From: a bacterium
GTDB taxonomy: Bacteria > Hinthialibacterota > Hinthialibacteria > Hinthialibacterales > Hinthialibacteraceae
NCBI GenBank assembly: GCA_016125385.1
Contig: WGLV01000022.1
Coordinates: forward strand, 248,001 to 312,000
DNA: 64,000 nucleotides
Direction of reading: 5' to 3'
The stretch's first letter is position 1, and each line of letters begins with the position of its first letter. The notes beneath the pieces are model-generated. The model had not been told where the DNA came from and ran no database searches. It saw only the letters and a program-made list of their open reading frames with translations. Below are positions 44,130 through 53,572 of this stretch, piece by piece. Both the position numbers and the translations under genes were made by a program.

Positions 44130-45899
44130 ATGCATGTCAGCACGCTGGACTGGTCGATCGTAATTGTCTATTTCGCGGTGGTGGCGGCGGTTGGTTTTTA
44201 TTTTACGCAACGGGCCGGCCGCGACGAGAGTGAGTTTTTCGTATCGGGACGGAACCTGCCGTGGTGGCTGGCGGGCGTTTCGATGGTGGCGACGACATTC
44301 GCCACCGATACGCCTAATCTGGTGGCGGGGCTGGTACGCGAGCACGGCGTCGCAGGCAACTGGGCATGGTGGGCGTTTTTATTGACCGGGATGGTGACGG
44401 TCTTTTTTTACGCGAAACTCTGGCGGCGATCGGGCGTATTGACCGACATCAGTTTTTATGAGCTGCGCTACGACGGGAAACCCGCCGCGTTTTTACGCGG
44501 TTTCCGCTCGATTTATCTGGGGCTGGTGTTTAACGTCATCATCATGGCGAACGTGACGCTGGCCGCAGTGAAGATCTCGAACCTGCTGCTCGGGCTCAGC
44601 CCGTACGTCACGGTGACGATCTGTTGTGTGGTGACCGCACTGTACTCGGGCGCGTCGGGCCTGTGGGGCGTGGTTGCGACGGACTTTCTGCTGTTCATCG
44701 TCTCGATGACAGGCGCCATCGGCGCGGCGTATTACGCCCTGCAGTTGCCTCAGGTGAACGGATTGAGCGGATTGCTCTCGCATGACGCGGTGCGGGGCGC
44801 GATGCACATCTTCCCCGATTTCAACAACTGGGATGAAGTGGTTCCGCTGTTGATCATCCCCTTTGCGGTTCAGTGGTGGAGCGTCTGGTATCCGGGCGCG
44901 GAGCCGGGCGGCGGCGGATACGTCGCGCAACGCATGCTGGCGGCGAAAAACGAACGCCACGCTTTTCTATCAACGTTTTTCTTCAACCTCGCGCATTACG
45001 CGGTGCGTCCCTGGCCGTGGATCATCGTCGCGCTGGCTTCGATCGTCGTATTTCCCAACGCGGCCGATATTAAAGCGGCTTTTCCCTACGCCGACCCGAG
45101 CCTGGTACAGGAAGATATGGCGTATCCGGCGATGTTGACTTTTTTGCCCAGCGGGATGCTCGGGCTGGTGGTCGCCTCGCTGGCGGCGGCGTATATGTCG
45201 ACCATCAGTACGCACCTCAACTGGGGCGCCTCGTATTTAGTAGAAGATTTTTATAAGCGATTCGTGCGATCCGACGCGCCCGCGGGACATTATGTTTCGG
45301 TGGGACGCGTTATCACGGGCGTCCTGATGGTTCTGGCGTGCCTGATGTCGTTCGCGCTGGAGAGCGCGCTGCAATCGTTTAACATCCTGCTGCAAATCGG
45401 CGCCGGGACGGGATTGATTTACCTGTTGCGCTGGTTCTGGTGGAGAGTGAACGCCTGGTCGGAGATCACCGGCATGGTGGTTTCATTTGTTATCGCCATC
45501 GATTTTCAGATCTTCTTTCCTCTGATGGGATGGACTCAGCCTCCCGATTGGCAACAGATGGTCATCGGCGTGGCGGTCACCACCGCGAGTTGGCTGTTCG
45601 TTACGATGATCACGCGGCCCGCAAAAAAGGAAACGCTGCAAAACTTCTATAACCTGATCCGCCCCTACGCGTGGGGCTGGCGCGGAGCGGTCGACGTCAG
45701 CCAGGCGGAAGGCGAAGGCGGTTTTACCGCGTCGCTGGCCTGCGTGGTGCTGGGCTGCCTCGGAATTTACAGCGCGTTGTTCTGTGTGGGATACCTGATT
45801 TATGGAAACACCGGGCTGGCGGCCGGGCTGGCGCTGGTATGCGCCGTTTCGATGGTTGGCGTGTTTAAAATACTGCCCCGGATTCAGTTTTTAGATTAA
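44130..45899 (+). CDS. Sodium/solute symporter (SSS family)
   Basis: 589 residues with about 13-14 membrane helices. Family signs: FYFTQRAGRDESEFFVSGRNLPWW at the second helix, and the Na+-site region AAYMSTISTHLNWGASYLVEDFY (helix 8). Long C-terminal part as in sugar and organic solute symporters. The solute cannot be named; the convergent Gfo/Idh/MocA gene suggests a sugar or polyol. ATG 44130 has GAGGG upstream. Confidence 0.9.
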   Translation: MHVSTLDWSIVIVYFAVVAAVGFYFTQRAGRDESEFFVSGRNLPWWLAGVSMVATTFATDTPNLVAGLVREHGVAGNWAWWAFLLTGMVTVFFYAKLWRRSGVLTDISFYELRYDGKPAAFLRGFRSIYLGLVFNVIIMANVTLAAVKISNLLLGLSPYVTVTICCVVTALYSGASGLWGVVATDFLLFIVSMTGAIGAAYYALQLPQVNGLSGLLSHDAVRGAMHIFPDFNNWDEVVPLLIIPFAVQWWSVWYPGAEPGGGGYVAQRMLAAKNERHAFLSTFFFNLAHYAVRPWPWIIVALASIVVFPNAADIKAAFPYADPSLVQEDMAYPAMLTFLPSGMLGLVVASLAAAYMSTISTHLNWGASYLVEDFYKRFVRSDAPAGHYVSVGRVITGVLMVLACLMSFALESALQSFNILLQIGAGTGLIYLLRWFWWRVNAWSEITGMVVSFVIAIDFQIFFPLMGWTQPPDWQQMVIGVAVTTASWLFVTMITRPAKKETLQNFYNLIRPYAWGWRGAVDVSQAEGEGGFTASLACVVLGCLGIYSALFCVGYLIYGNTGLAAGLALVCAVSMVGVFKILPRIQFLD

Positions 45900-45923
45900 A
45901 CGCTGTGATTCACCCTCCAATAA

Positions 45924-45961
45924 AAGAAAAAGCCTCCCGGTTGGCAGGGAGGCTTTTTTTG
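45924..45961. terminator. Bidirectional terminator
   Basis: AAGCCTCCC (45930-45938) pairs with GGGAGGCTT (45947-45955), flanked by an A-run on the left and TTTTTTT on the right, serving the symporter and the convergent Gfo/Idh/MocA gene. Confidence 0.9.
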
Positions 45962-45990
45962 TCGTCATGCATCGTTTTTATAGCGCATTG

Positions 45991-47070
45991 TTATTCAAGA
46001 TAGACGGTTTCACCACTGGCGGCGGATTTTCGCGCCGCATCAAGTATTTCGGTAACGATCATGTTGTTTTCGAGCGACGACAGCCCCGCCGGTCTGAACT
46101 TGCCCCGAACCACGCCGTACAGGTAAGAGATCGAGCCGTTGGACGACTCCGGCAGAGGTTCAGCGCTGTATTGTCTTTCCTGCTTGTCCGGGACGCGGAG
46201 AACGACGCTGTCATGATCGAGCGCGAAGGCGTATCCGGTTTTTCCGTAGACTTCGATATCCTTGCGGTTGAAGGGCCAGTTCCATGAAGCCTGGATGATA
46301 CCTTGAGCCTGGGGGTAGGTCAGAATAATGGTCGCTTCATCATCGACGTTGGGGTAGATATCGGGTTTGATCTGCTGAGTCACCGCGGTGACGGATAAGG
46401 GGCGCTGGTTGTTCATCATCCATGTGATGAGATTGGCGCCGTAACATCCAAAATCGAAGAGCGCGCCGGCTCCGTTCAGCGTCGGATCGGTCAGCCAGTC
46501 AAGAAATTCCTGACCGCATCCGATTTCTTTCGGTCCCTGATGGCCGTCGTGGACGACAAACTTTCGCGCATCGCCCAATTCGCCGGTGCGAAGGTAATTG
46601 TATACGTCGCGATTGCTGGGATACCAGGTGGTTTCGTAATTGACGATGACGTTGATTCCGGCGTTTCGAGCGGCGGTTTCGATTCGTTCGGCGTGCTCGA
46701 CTCCGACGGCGAGGGGTTTTTCCATCATGACGTGGATGCCGCGTTTGGCGCAGGCCTCCACCGCCGCGCAGTGGTCGAACGTGCTGGTGAACACGGCGAC
46801 AGCTTCGGGTTTGACCTGATCGAGCATGGCGTTCAGGTCGTCATACATGATGGAAGAATCGAGCGAGTAGCGTTCGGCGTAACGATCGCGCAGGTCGTCG
46901 CGGGGTTCAAAGACGCCGTCGATCGAGACGCGCTCGTCTTTCACCGCCTGATTTAAAAAGCCGCCGACGTGACCATGAACCAGACCCACGATCGCGAGAT
47001 GCAAGGGCGCTTCGGCGGAGGCGGATTGGATCAGGATGAGAGCAAGGAATGAAAGTATCGCGATTCGCAC
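45991..47070 (-). CDS. Exported Gfo/Idh/MocA family oxidoreductase
   Basis: 359 residues. A Sec-type signal peptide at the start (VRIAILSFLALILIQSASA), then the Rossmann fold HLAIVGLVHGHVGGFL, GVFEPRD, catalytic loop MMEKPLAVGVEHAER and the C-terminal dimer domain with GAGALFDFGCYGANLITWMM. The start is GTG 47070, 9 bases after AAAGGA; the ATG sites upstream at 47112 and 47130 would bury the signal peptide. Differs from the protein at 13016 in using a Sec and not a Tat signal. Substrate unknown; may act with the convergent symporter. Confidence 0.85.
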   Translation of the reverse strand: MRIAILSFLALILIQSASAEAPLHLAIVGLVHGHVGGFLNQAVKDERVSIDGVFEPRDDLRDRYAERYSLDSSIMYDDLNAMLDQVKPEAVAVFTSTFDHCAAVEACAKRGIHVMMEKPLAVGVEHAERIETAARNAGINVIVNYETTWYPSNRDVYNYLRTGELGDARKFVVHDGHQGPKEIGCGQEFLDWLTDPTLNGAGALFDFGCYGANLITWMMNNQRPLSVTAVTQQIKPDIYPNVDDEATIILTYPQAQGIIQASWNWPFNRKDIEVYGKTGYAFALDHDSVVLRVPDKQERQYSAEPLPESSNGSISYLYGVVRGKFRPAGLSSLENNMIVTEILDAARKSAASGETVYLE

Positions 47071-47367
47071 GGCAAATAGTCCTTTCTGTTTGTTTAAGGC
47101 TCTTTCGATCATGCCATGAACGCGAGACATCGTATAGCCGGGGAGACCTGGCGATGCGGGGGAAATGGTTGCGCTTGATTCCGTAGAGGGGCTTGCTACG
47201 ATTTACAGGCGGAGCCGCCATCCGTCAGGATGTTTCCCGAAGAATTTTTTTCCGGAATTCATGTACGCCGTATTTTCCCGACACGCGCTTCGCCGCCGTG
47301 AGATTGAAAAACATGCAAGGCCGCAACGCTGAGTCAGGGGCCGCCTTGTGAGGTGAATCGTATTTCC

Positions 47368-48840
47368 ATGATACCCGCCGTAACCCTTCGCTCGATTCCA
47401 GCCAGCATCACCCTCGATCTGTTGAAAGCCATACTGGATGGAAACCGCGTCCAATGGAAAAAAGTGATTCTTGAATCCGAATCGTCCGGCGGTCAGACCG
47501 CTCATGTCTGGCTGCACGGAGGAGAGCGCGCCGTCCGTGACGCGATGCGCAACCTGGAGGAATGCGAAGTTGAAGATCGCATTCTGACGGTTGGGGAATC
47601 GGACGAAGACGCCATTCAGCGCCTGAAAGACTCTCCGGACGACGAACCGGCGCGAGCGGACAAGCGTGATTCATCGCGAAACGGCGATGATGATGAAGAC
47701 GAATCAACCGACCTTCCGGAAGCATTGCACGATCTGAGCCAGTGGCGTCTGCCGTTTAACTCGCTGGGGCTGTCTCCTGAATTGATGAAAAACGTCGAGG
47801 CGATGGGATTTGAGACCACCACGCCGATTCAAGGCGCCGCGATTCACTCGGCGATCGAAGGGAATGACGTGATCGGCCGCGCGCAGACAGGCAGCGGCAA
47901 GACGCTGGCTTTCGCGATTCCGATGATCGAGCGATTGAAGGACCGGCCAGGCAAGGGATTGCGCGGACTGGTAGTGGCGCCGACCCGTGAACTGGCGGTG
48001 CAGATCACCGAAGTCATCGACAAGTTGATTGAAGGCACGGGGCTGAAATCGATCGCGATTTACGGCGGCGATCACATTCTCGACCAGATCGTTCAGCTCA
48101 AAGACGCGCCCGACATTCTGATCGCCACCCCGGGGCGGTTGCTCGACCTGCAATCGCGCGGACGTTTTCGAATCGATTCGGCCGAAATCATCGTTCTGGA
48201 TGAAGCCGACCGCATGCTTGACATGGGCTTCATGCCGCAGATCAAAAACATCTTTTCATGCTTTTATGAAAAACCGCAGGTGCTGCTGTTTTCGGCGACG
48301 CTGGTTGAAGAGATTCAAAAGATGCGCGTCGTGCAGCTGAAAGACCCGGTGTTCGTGGACGTGGGGGCGCCCGACCTGACTCCGCTGAAGGCGGTGGCGC
48401 AGGAAGTGATCCGGGTCAAGTCGAAGGAAGAAAAAGAGAAGCGGCTGCGTGAGCTGCTGCGCCAGGAACAAGGCCCCACCATCGTGTTCGTCGCCACCAA
48501 GCGCGAAACCGAGATGTTGTGTCAGCGGTTAAAACGAGAAGGATTTCACGCCACGCGCATTCACGGCGATATCGATCAGAGCGACCGGTTGAAGGCCGTC
48601 GATCTGTTCAAGCAGGGACGATACAGCATTCTGGTGGCGACCGACGTGGCTTCTCGCGGGCTGGACATCGAAGGCATCGCGCACGTCATCAATTACGATC
48701 TCGCGATGTCGCCGGAAGACCATATTCACCGTATCGGGCGCACCGCGCGCGCGGGCGCCGCAGGGAAGGCGACCACGCTGATCGATCCGCGCGACGCCCG
48801 GCAGTTTCACGAATTCAAACAGGCGTTGGGACAGAAATAG
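47368..48840 (+). CDS. DEAD-box RNA helicase with N-terminal RRM-like domain
   Basis: 490 residues. All helicase motifs are present: Q motif TPIQ, I AQTGSGKT, Ia PTRELA, Ib TPGR, II DEAD, III SAT, IV IVFVATKRE, V VATDVASRGLDI, VI HRIGRTARAG. Before the helicase core come about 75 residues with a beta-alpha-beta-beta-alpha-beta pattern (VTLRSIP, LLKAILDG, WKKVILES, HVWLHGGE, AVRDAMRNLEE, ILTVGE), RRM-like, and an acidic linker rich in Asp and Ser (about 95-118). RNA-binding extensions are usual at the C-terminus, so this order is unusual. ATG 47368 follows GAGGTGA. Confidence 0.9.
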   Translation: MIPAVTLRSIPASITLDLLKAILDGNRVQWKKVILESESSGGQTAHVWLHGGERAVRDAMRNLEECEVEDRILTVGESDEDAIQRLKDSPDDEPARADKRDSSRNGDDDEDESTDLPEALHDLSQWRLPFNSLGLSPELMKNVEAMGFETTTPIQGAAIHSAIEGNDVIGRAQTGSGKTLAFAIPMIERLKDRPGKGLRGLVVAPTRELAVQITEVIDKLIEGTGLKSIAIYGGDHILDQIVQLKDAPDILIATPGRLLDLQSRGRFRIDSAEIIVLDEADRMLDMGFMPQIKNIFSCFYEKPQVLLFSATLVEEIQKMRVVQLKDPVFVDVGAPDLTPLKAVAQEVIRVKSKEEKEKRLRELLRQEQGPTIVFVATKRETEMLCQRLKREGFHATRIHGDIDQSDRLKAVDLFKQGRYSILVATDVASRGLDIEGIAHVINYDLAMSPEDHIHRIGRTARAGAAGKATTLIDPRDARQFHEFKQALGQK

Positions 48841-48848
48841 GCCCGGTT

Positions 48849-49871
48849 TCAGGAATGCTCGGGCGTGTGAGTGTGGGCGTATTCGGCGAGGGCTTTGACG
48901 TTTTTCGGCGGGGTTCCGCGAGGAATTTCGCAGCCGGCGCCCACGATGTAGCGTGGCGCGGAATGCCGGTGACATTGGGCGATGGCTTCGGCGACGCTCT
49001 CGGGCGAACCGTTTTTCAAGACATCCACCGGATTGATATTCCCTAATAAAACCTGCTTTTCGCCCATGATCTCACGGGCTTCGTCCATCGGATTCATCCA
49101 GTCGAGATCGACGATCTCGCAGCCCAGCGACCCCATCCCTTCATACAGTTTTCGCGTTTTGCCACAAATGTGCAGGCGTACGAACGCGCCCATATGATGA
49201 AGCCCCTCGACCATCTTGCGCTGGGCGGGGAGGACGAATTCGTTGTATAGACGGGGACCCACCAGCGAAGAGGCGGCGTCGCCCACGCCGATGAGGTCGG
49301 CGCCGGCTTCCATCTGCGCGCGGGCGAACGCGAGTTCGAGCTCGATGACGAAGGCGAAGAGATCGTTTACGAATGCCGGGTCATCGTGAAAGTCGAGCAT
49401 TAGCGTATTGATGCCGCGCAGATCGGCGGCCTGGGCGCAGGGGCCTTCAACCCACCCTTCGATGAGCAGTTCGCCGCCCACGCGCTCGCGGAACAGGCCG
49501 GCCGCCTGGATGCGGTCGTGCATGCGTTCGCCTTTGTAGGGATCGACCGGATTGATCCATGCGAGTTGTTTTTTATCGCTCAGCAGGGCGTGTTTTTCAT
49601 TCAGCGCGGGCGGTTGATCGTCGAAATACTCGACGATGGCGCCGAGGTCGGCGGCTTCACGCGCGGGATCGGAGATACAGGAGACGTAATCGAATCCGAA
49701 CAGTTCGGCGGTTTTGATCTGAGCGCCGACGAGCGTCTTGTAATCGGTCGCGTACTGGCGGTAGGTGACGCCGAGGCAATCCGCCGCGAACATCATGGTG
49801 ATGGGCATCAGCGGAAGGCGGTCGGACGAGCCGTCTTCAATCATGTCGAGAATGCGCTCGCGTCCATTCAT
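48849..49871 (-). CDS. MtaA/UroD-family methylcobamide methyltransferase-like protein
   Basis: 340 residues of the uroporphyrinogen-decarboxylase fold group that moves methyl groups between a corrinoid protein and a thiol. The zinc ligands are clear: His234-x-Cys236 (LHICGKT) and Cys314 (GAGCEIPRGTP); the family helix NEFVLPAQRKM precedes them. The Arg/Asp set of true HemE is missing. Last gene of the corrinoid operon; its ATG overlaps the DUF1638 stop by 4 bases. Probably takes methyl from the methylated corrinoid protein at 51508; the acceptor (homocysteine, another thiol or tetrahydrofolate) is unknown. Confidence 0.88.
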   Translation of the reverse strand: MNGRERILDMIEDGSSDRLPLMPITMMFAADCLGVTYRQYATDYKTLVGAQIKTAELFGFDYVSCISDPAREAADLGAIVEYFDDQPPALNEKHALLSDKKQLAWINPVDPYKGERMHDRIQAAGLFRERVGGELLIEGWVEGPCAQAADLRGINTLMLDFHDDPAFVNDLFAFVIELELAFARAQMEAGADLIGVGDAASSLVGPRLYNEFVLPAQRKMVEGLHHMGAFVRLHICGKTRKLYEGMGSLGCEIVDLDWMNPMDEAREIMGEKQVLLGNINPVDVLKNGSPESVAEAIAQCHRHSAPRYIVGAGCEIPRGTPPKNVKALAEYAHTHTPEHS

Positions 49872-50620
49872 GAAGATGACTCCTCCAACTGAAAGATATC
49901 GCCCTGATACTCGGCGGCGAGACGCTGGCCGGGCCGCGCGACGCAGAAGCGGTCGTCATTGATCCACTCGCCATCAACCAGCGCCTGCATCAGCGACAAG
50001 TCGCCTTCGAGTTTTTCAAATACCCATCCGTGTTGAATCGCGCATTGCCGGGCGATATCTTCAAATTCCCGATTGGGTTCGATCCCCATCTCAATAAAGG
50101 CGCATTTGCGGTAGTGAGGCGTCAAATCGCCGATTTTATCGTACAGGTATTGAGCGTTTTCTTCTCCATATTTTTTGACCAGTTCCTCATACGACGCGCC
50201 CAGTCCGAGCTGATCGGGCAGGGGGAACTGGCTGAGACCGCCCGCCATTTCGCCGCGTTCGATCCAGCCGGTTGTTTTGAAGTAGACGCCGGGGTTTTCT
50301 TCAAAATAATCCTGATAGCGTTTGCGGCCGCCGAGGAAAACGGTGATGCAATCATGCGCGCGGGGGATGACAAGGGGGATGGTTCGCGCCTGAAGGCCGA
50401 GGGTTCCATTATTGCAGAGGCCGTAGCCGAGCACGATGGCGTCATAGGCGCTTTCATCGACGGCGTCGATCACCTGTCGCAGCCGTTCGGCCATTTTCAC
50501 GCCGCCCAGGTCGTGAAGGCGCTTGGGGAGGAACTCGACGTCGATCAGATTGGGAGAACGCGATATCACCGTACACGCTTCCCGGTAGAAGATTTCGCAG
50601 CAGATGAATTTAATCTTCAT
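49868..50620 (-). CDS. DUF1638 protein
   Basis: 250 residues. Start MKIKFICCEIFYREAC with three cysteines (7, 8, 16), then YDAIVLGYGLCNNGTLGL, IPLVIPRAHDCITVFLG and TGWIERG, the features of DUF1638. This family is found beside corrinoid methyltransferase genes in archaea and bacteria, with unknown role; the conserved Cys could bind metal or a corrinoid intermediate. Lies between the homocysteine methyltransferase-like (15-base gap) and MtaA-like genes (4-base overlap). Confidence 0.85.
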   Translation of the reverse strand: MKIKFICCEIFYREACTVISRSPNLIDVEFLPKRLHDLGGVKMAERLRQVIDAVDESAYDAIVLGYGLCNNGTLGLQARTIPLVIPRAHDCITVFLGGRKRYQDYFEENPGVYFKTTGWIERGEMAGGLSQFPLPDQLGLGASYEELVKKYGEENAQYLYDKIGDLTPHYRKCAFIEMGIEPNREFEDIARQCAIQHGWVFEKLEGDLSLMQALVDGEWINDDRFCVARPGQRLAAEYQGDIFQLEESSS

Positions 50621-50635
50621 GATGGACGCCTCTCG

Positions 50636-51508
50636 TCAGGCCGCGAGCGTTTTGCGCACGGCCCGGATAAATTCTGGATTGGTTCCGCAACAGCCGCCGA
50701 TGAACGACGCGCCCGCTTCGACGAGCGGTTTGACGTGCGCGGCGAACTGTTCTGGAGTGGTTTTGTAAACAACTTCTCCGTTCTCCATTTCGGGCAGGCC
50801 CGCATTGGCTTTGATCCAGATGGGGAGCGGCGAGGCGGCGTGAAGCCGCTGGCAGATCGGGATGAAACCCTCCACGCCCTGGCCGCAGTTGGAGCCGATG
50901 GCGTCCGCGCCGGCCTGGGTGAGAACCTCCACCGCCTGTTCGGGGGTGGTTCCCATGACGGTGCGATCCTTTTTTTTGCCCGCGCTGTAGGTCATGCAGG
51001 CGACGACCGGCAGGCCGGTGCGTTTGGCCGCACGGACGGCGGAGGCGGCTTCGGCGGGATCGAGCATGGTCTCAACGACAAGCGCGTCTGCTCCCCCTTT
51101 TGCGAGGGCTTCAGCCTGTTCTTCGAACGCGGCGTCCAGCTCGTCCTCACTGGTCTCACCTGTCATCAGCATCAGGCCGGTGGGGCCGATGGAAGCGAAG
51201 ACGCGGGCGCGCCCGGCGGCAGCGCGGCGCGAGATTTCGACTCCGGCGCGGTTGATTTCAGCGGCACGATCGGCGAGCCCATGTTTTTTCAGAGTGAGAC
51301 GGTTGGCTCCGAAAGTGTTGGTAAGAACGATCTGAGCGCCCGCCTCCGTATAGGACCGCGCGACTTTTTCGACCCGATCGGCGTGAGTGAGGTTCCATGC
51401 GTCGGGCGAGTCGCCCATCGGCAGGCCGCTCATGTACAACAGAGTGCCCCAAGCGCCGTCGGTGACGACGGGGCCGCTGGCAAGGAGTTCAGAGAAAAGG
51501 GCGTTCAT
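50636..51508 (-). CDS. Homocysteine S-methyltransferase-like protein (MetH N-terminal/BHMT family)
   Basis: 290 residues. (beta/alpha)8 barrel with zinc-binding Cys208 (GSNCGQG) and Cys273-Cys274 (GGCCGTN), plus DGAWGTLL and LTNTFGANR of the first strands. Family members methylate homocysteine from betaine, S-methylmethionine or a corrinoid. Its gene overlaps the corrinoid-protein gene by one base, so it likely demethylates that protein and gives methionine, or conversely takes methyl from a thioether or amine substrate. Confidence 0.9.
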   Translation of the reverse strand: MNALFSELLASGPVVTDGAWGTLLYMSGLPMGDSPDAWNLTHADRVEKVARSYTEAGAQIVLTNTFGANRLTLKKHGLADRAAEINRAGVEISRRAAAGRARVFASIGPTGLMLMTGETSEDELDAAFEEQAEALAKGGADALVVETMLDPAEAASAVRAAKRTGLPVVACMTYSAGKKKDRTVMGTTPEQAVEVLTQAGADAIGSNCGQGVEGFIPICQRLHAASPLPIWIKANAGLPEMENGEVVYKTTPEQFAAHVKPLVEAGASFIGGCCGTNPEFIRAVRKTLAA

Positions 51509-52152
51509 CAGGCCGCTCCCCGAGCGGTGAGTTCCCGCGCCTTCTGTACGGCGGAGCGCGCGTTTTCGCCATAACCGTCGGCGCCGATCTCGTCGGCGAA
51601 CTGTTGGGTTACGGGCGCGCCGCCCACCATGATTTTGACGGAGTCACGCAGCCCGGCCGCGTCAATGGCGTCGATGGTTTTTTTCAGCGCGGGCATGGTG
51701 GTGGTGAGCAGGGTGGAGATACAGACGAGGTGCGGTTTGACGGTTTTAACCGCTTCCACGTATTTCTCCGGGGGGACGTCGACGCCCAGATCGTGAACAT
51801 CGAATCCGGCGCCTTCGAGCATGGAGGCGACCAGATTCTTGCCGATATCGTGCAGATCGCCCTTGGCGGCGCCGATCACGGCGCGGCCTGACGACGGCGC
51901 GCCAGTCGCGGTCAGCCGCGGGCGGATGAGTTCCATCGACTCTTTCATCGCGCGCGCGGCGAGCAGCATTTCCGGGATGAAGTATTCTTCTTCTTCAAAC
52001 AGGCGGCCTACTTCGTCCATCGCGGGGACGAGGCAACCGGTGACGATCTGAAGCGGATCGGTGTTTTCACCGAGCGCTTCTTCGGTGATGCGGCGCGCCG
52101 AGGTGTGATCGCCGTTGATAACGGCCTGGCGCAGAGCGTTGAGATCGGCCAT
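51508..52152 (-). CDS. Corrinoid (B12-binding) methyl-carrier protein, MtbC/MtaC-like
   Basis: 214 residues. Helical cap domain 1-85 and a B12-binding Rossmann domain with D99-L-H101-D-I-G104 (GDLHDIGKNLV), where His101 is the lower cobalt ligand, followed by ISTLLTTTMP and MVGGAPVTQQFADEIGADGYG. It carries the methyl group between two methyltransferases in the cytoplasm. Encoded between the UroD-like and homocysteine methyltransferase-like genes; probably kept active by the RACo-type protein at 18384. Confidence 0.94.
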   Translation of the reverse strand: MADLNALRQAVINGDHTSARRITEEALGENTDPLQIVTGCLVPAMDEVGRLFEEEEYFIPEMLLAARAMKESMELIRPRLTATGAPSSGRAVIGAAKGDLHDIGKNLVASMLEGAGFDVHDLGVDVPPEKYVEAVKTVKPHLVCISTLLTTTMPALKKTIDAIDAAGLRDSVKIMVGGAPVTQQFADEIGADGYGENARSAVQKARELTARGAA

Positions 52153-52309
52153 GATGCGGTTCCTCCAGAACGCCGCACGGGTAATGAGGCCGCGGGCGGT
52201 GGTTGCTGTGTTTTTTTACCGCGTCTTCTTGCGGATTACGCTACCTGACGGGGCGGATTTTGTCCAGCGAATTTCCATGAGATCCCCGAGTGATGCTTTT
52301 CGTTTCACT
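52153..52309. other. Gap inside the corrinoid operon
   Basis: 157 bases between the UroD-like and corrinoid-protein genes, the only real gap in the operon. No B12 or SAM riboswitch motif and no terminator were found, so read-through or an internal promoter is possible. Confidence 0.4.
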
Positions 52310-53572
52310 TTATTTTGTTCCGTTGAATTCATGTACCGCGTCAATCATGGTGGCGATGTTTTCAACCGGGGTTCGGGCCTGAATATTATGGATGGTGTTG
52401 AACACAAAGCCTCCGCCGCATGAGAATATTTCACAACGGCGCAGCGTTTCTTCGCGTACATCGCCGGGCGAGCCAAAAGGCAGCGTTTTTTGCGTATCGA
52501 TACCGCCGCCCCAGAAGGTGATGCGTTCGCCGAATTCATTTTTCAATTCGCCCGCCTCCATATTGGCGGCCGAGCATTGAACGGGATTCAGGATGTCGAA
52601 ACCGCACTCAATAAAATCGGGGATGAACTTGCGCACGGAACCGCAGGAATGCTTAAACGTCTTCCACGGCGTATTGGCGTGAATCCATTCGTTGATCGTG
52701 GTATAAAAGGGCGTCCAGAGCGACTGGAACGTTTTGCGTGAACAGAAGGTCCCGGTCTGGGCGCCGAAATCGGTTCCGCAGACGAACACGACGTCGATGG
52801 AATTCTTCGCCGCCGCCGCGATGCGGGCGAGGTTGGCGAGCGCGATTTGGGTCTGGCGTTCGAAGAGCTCCCGGATCAATTCGGGGCGGGAGGCGATGGA
52901 CATGTACCACTCGGCGACGTCGCGAATTCCCTTGGGATATTTCAACTGAACGGCGGGCACATGCGCGATGTCTCCCAGCGCGGTTCCACCCAGCGAGGCG
53001 ACCACCGCGCGCCCGGAGGCTCGAGCCTGGGCCGAGGCGCTGGCGATATACGCGACGGTTTCATCGGCGATGGGCCCGTATTCTTCCAGGTTGTCTTCCA
53101 CCTTCAGATTGGCTTCATCCAGCGGCGGCTGGCGGATGATGGCGTCGAAAAAATAGCCATCGTTCGGCATACGCGCGCTGGGAGGCGCATTGAGATCGCC
53201 CTGGGGGTGCATGTAAATCACGCCATCTTCACCGATGGTGACGTTGAAATCGGCCGGAACCAGCACTTCGAGGCCGTCAGGCATGCGCCATTCCTTCCAG
53301 CCGTTCAGGGTGGAATGGCCGAACATGGTTTTGTGTGGAAACATCGCCTGTGCGTCGACGCCGAGTATTTCGCGCAAATCTTCGTCAATCCATCCCAGCA
53401 TCTGATACGGTTCATGAACTTTGACGGGTCCGTTGGCGATGCCGTAATACTCTCGCAGCGCCGCGACGCAACTCACGTGGATGCCGCTGACGCTGGTCGA
53501 TCCGAGATCAAGGGGCACGCGATCAGGCGCACGGTGCTCGATCGCGCCTAGAATCCGCTCGCGGCTGTTCAT
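52310..53572 (-). CDS. UroD-family methyltransferase, candidate substrate:corrinoid methyltransferase
   Basis: 420 residues, longer than MtaA types by about 80. UroD-fold start MNSRERILGAIEHRAPDRVP, zinc-type ligands His308-x-Cys310 (KHSCGS) and Cys385 (FSCGGGFV). The insertion between residues 70 and 160 is unlike the MtaA-like neighbour. ATG overlaps... its start codon overlaps the stop of the symporter gene by 4 bases, which couples it to import and suggests that it takes the methyl group from the imported compound. Substrate unknown. A 157-base gap separates it from the corrinoid-protein gene. Confidence 0.85.
   Translation of the reverse strand: MNSRERILGAIEHRAPDRVPLDLGSTSVSGIHVSCVAALREYYGIANGPVKVHEPYQMLGWIDEDLREILGVDAQAMFPHKTMFGHSTLNGWKEWRMPDGLEVLVPADFNVTIGEDGVIYMHPQGDLNAPPSARMPNDGYFFDAIIRQPPLDEANLKVEDNLEEYGPIADETVAYIASASAQARASGRAVVASLGGTALGDIAHVPAVQLKYPKGIRDVAEWYMSIASRPELIRELFERQTQIALANLARIAAAAKNSIDVVFVCGTDFGAQTGTFCSRKTFQSLWTPFYTTINEWIHANTPWKTFKHSCGSVRKFIPDFIECGFDILNPVQCSAANMEAGELKNEFGERITFWGGGIDTQKTLPFGSPGDVREETLRRCEIFSCGGGFVFNTIHNIQARTPVENIATMIDAVHEFNGTK

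Noticed and set aside
50030-51574. 514-codon frame antisense to DUF1638 and the homocysteine methyltransferase-like gene
   Set aside because: Spans two real genes in reverse; low-complexity composition.
52153-52309. B12 riboswitch in the corrinoid operon
   Set aside because: No B12-box-like sequence could be found in this gap or upstream of 55065.
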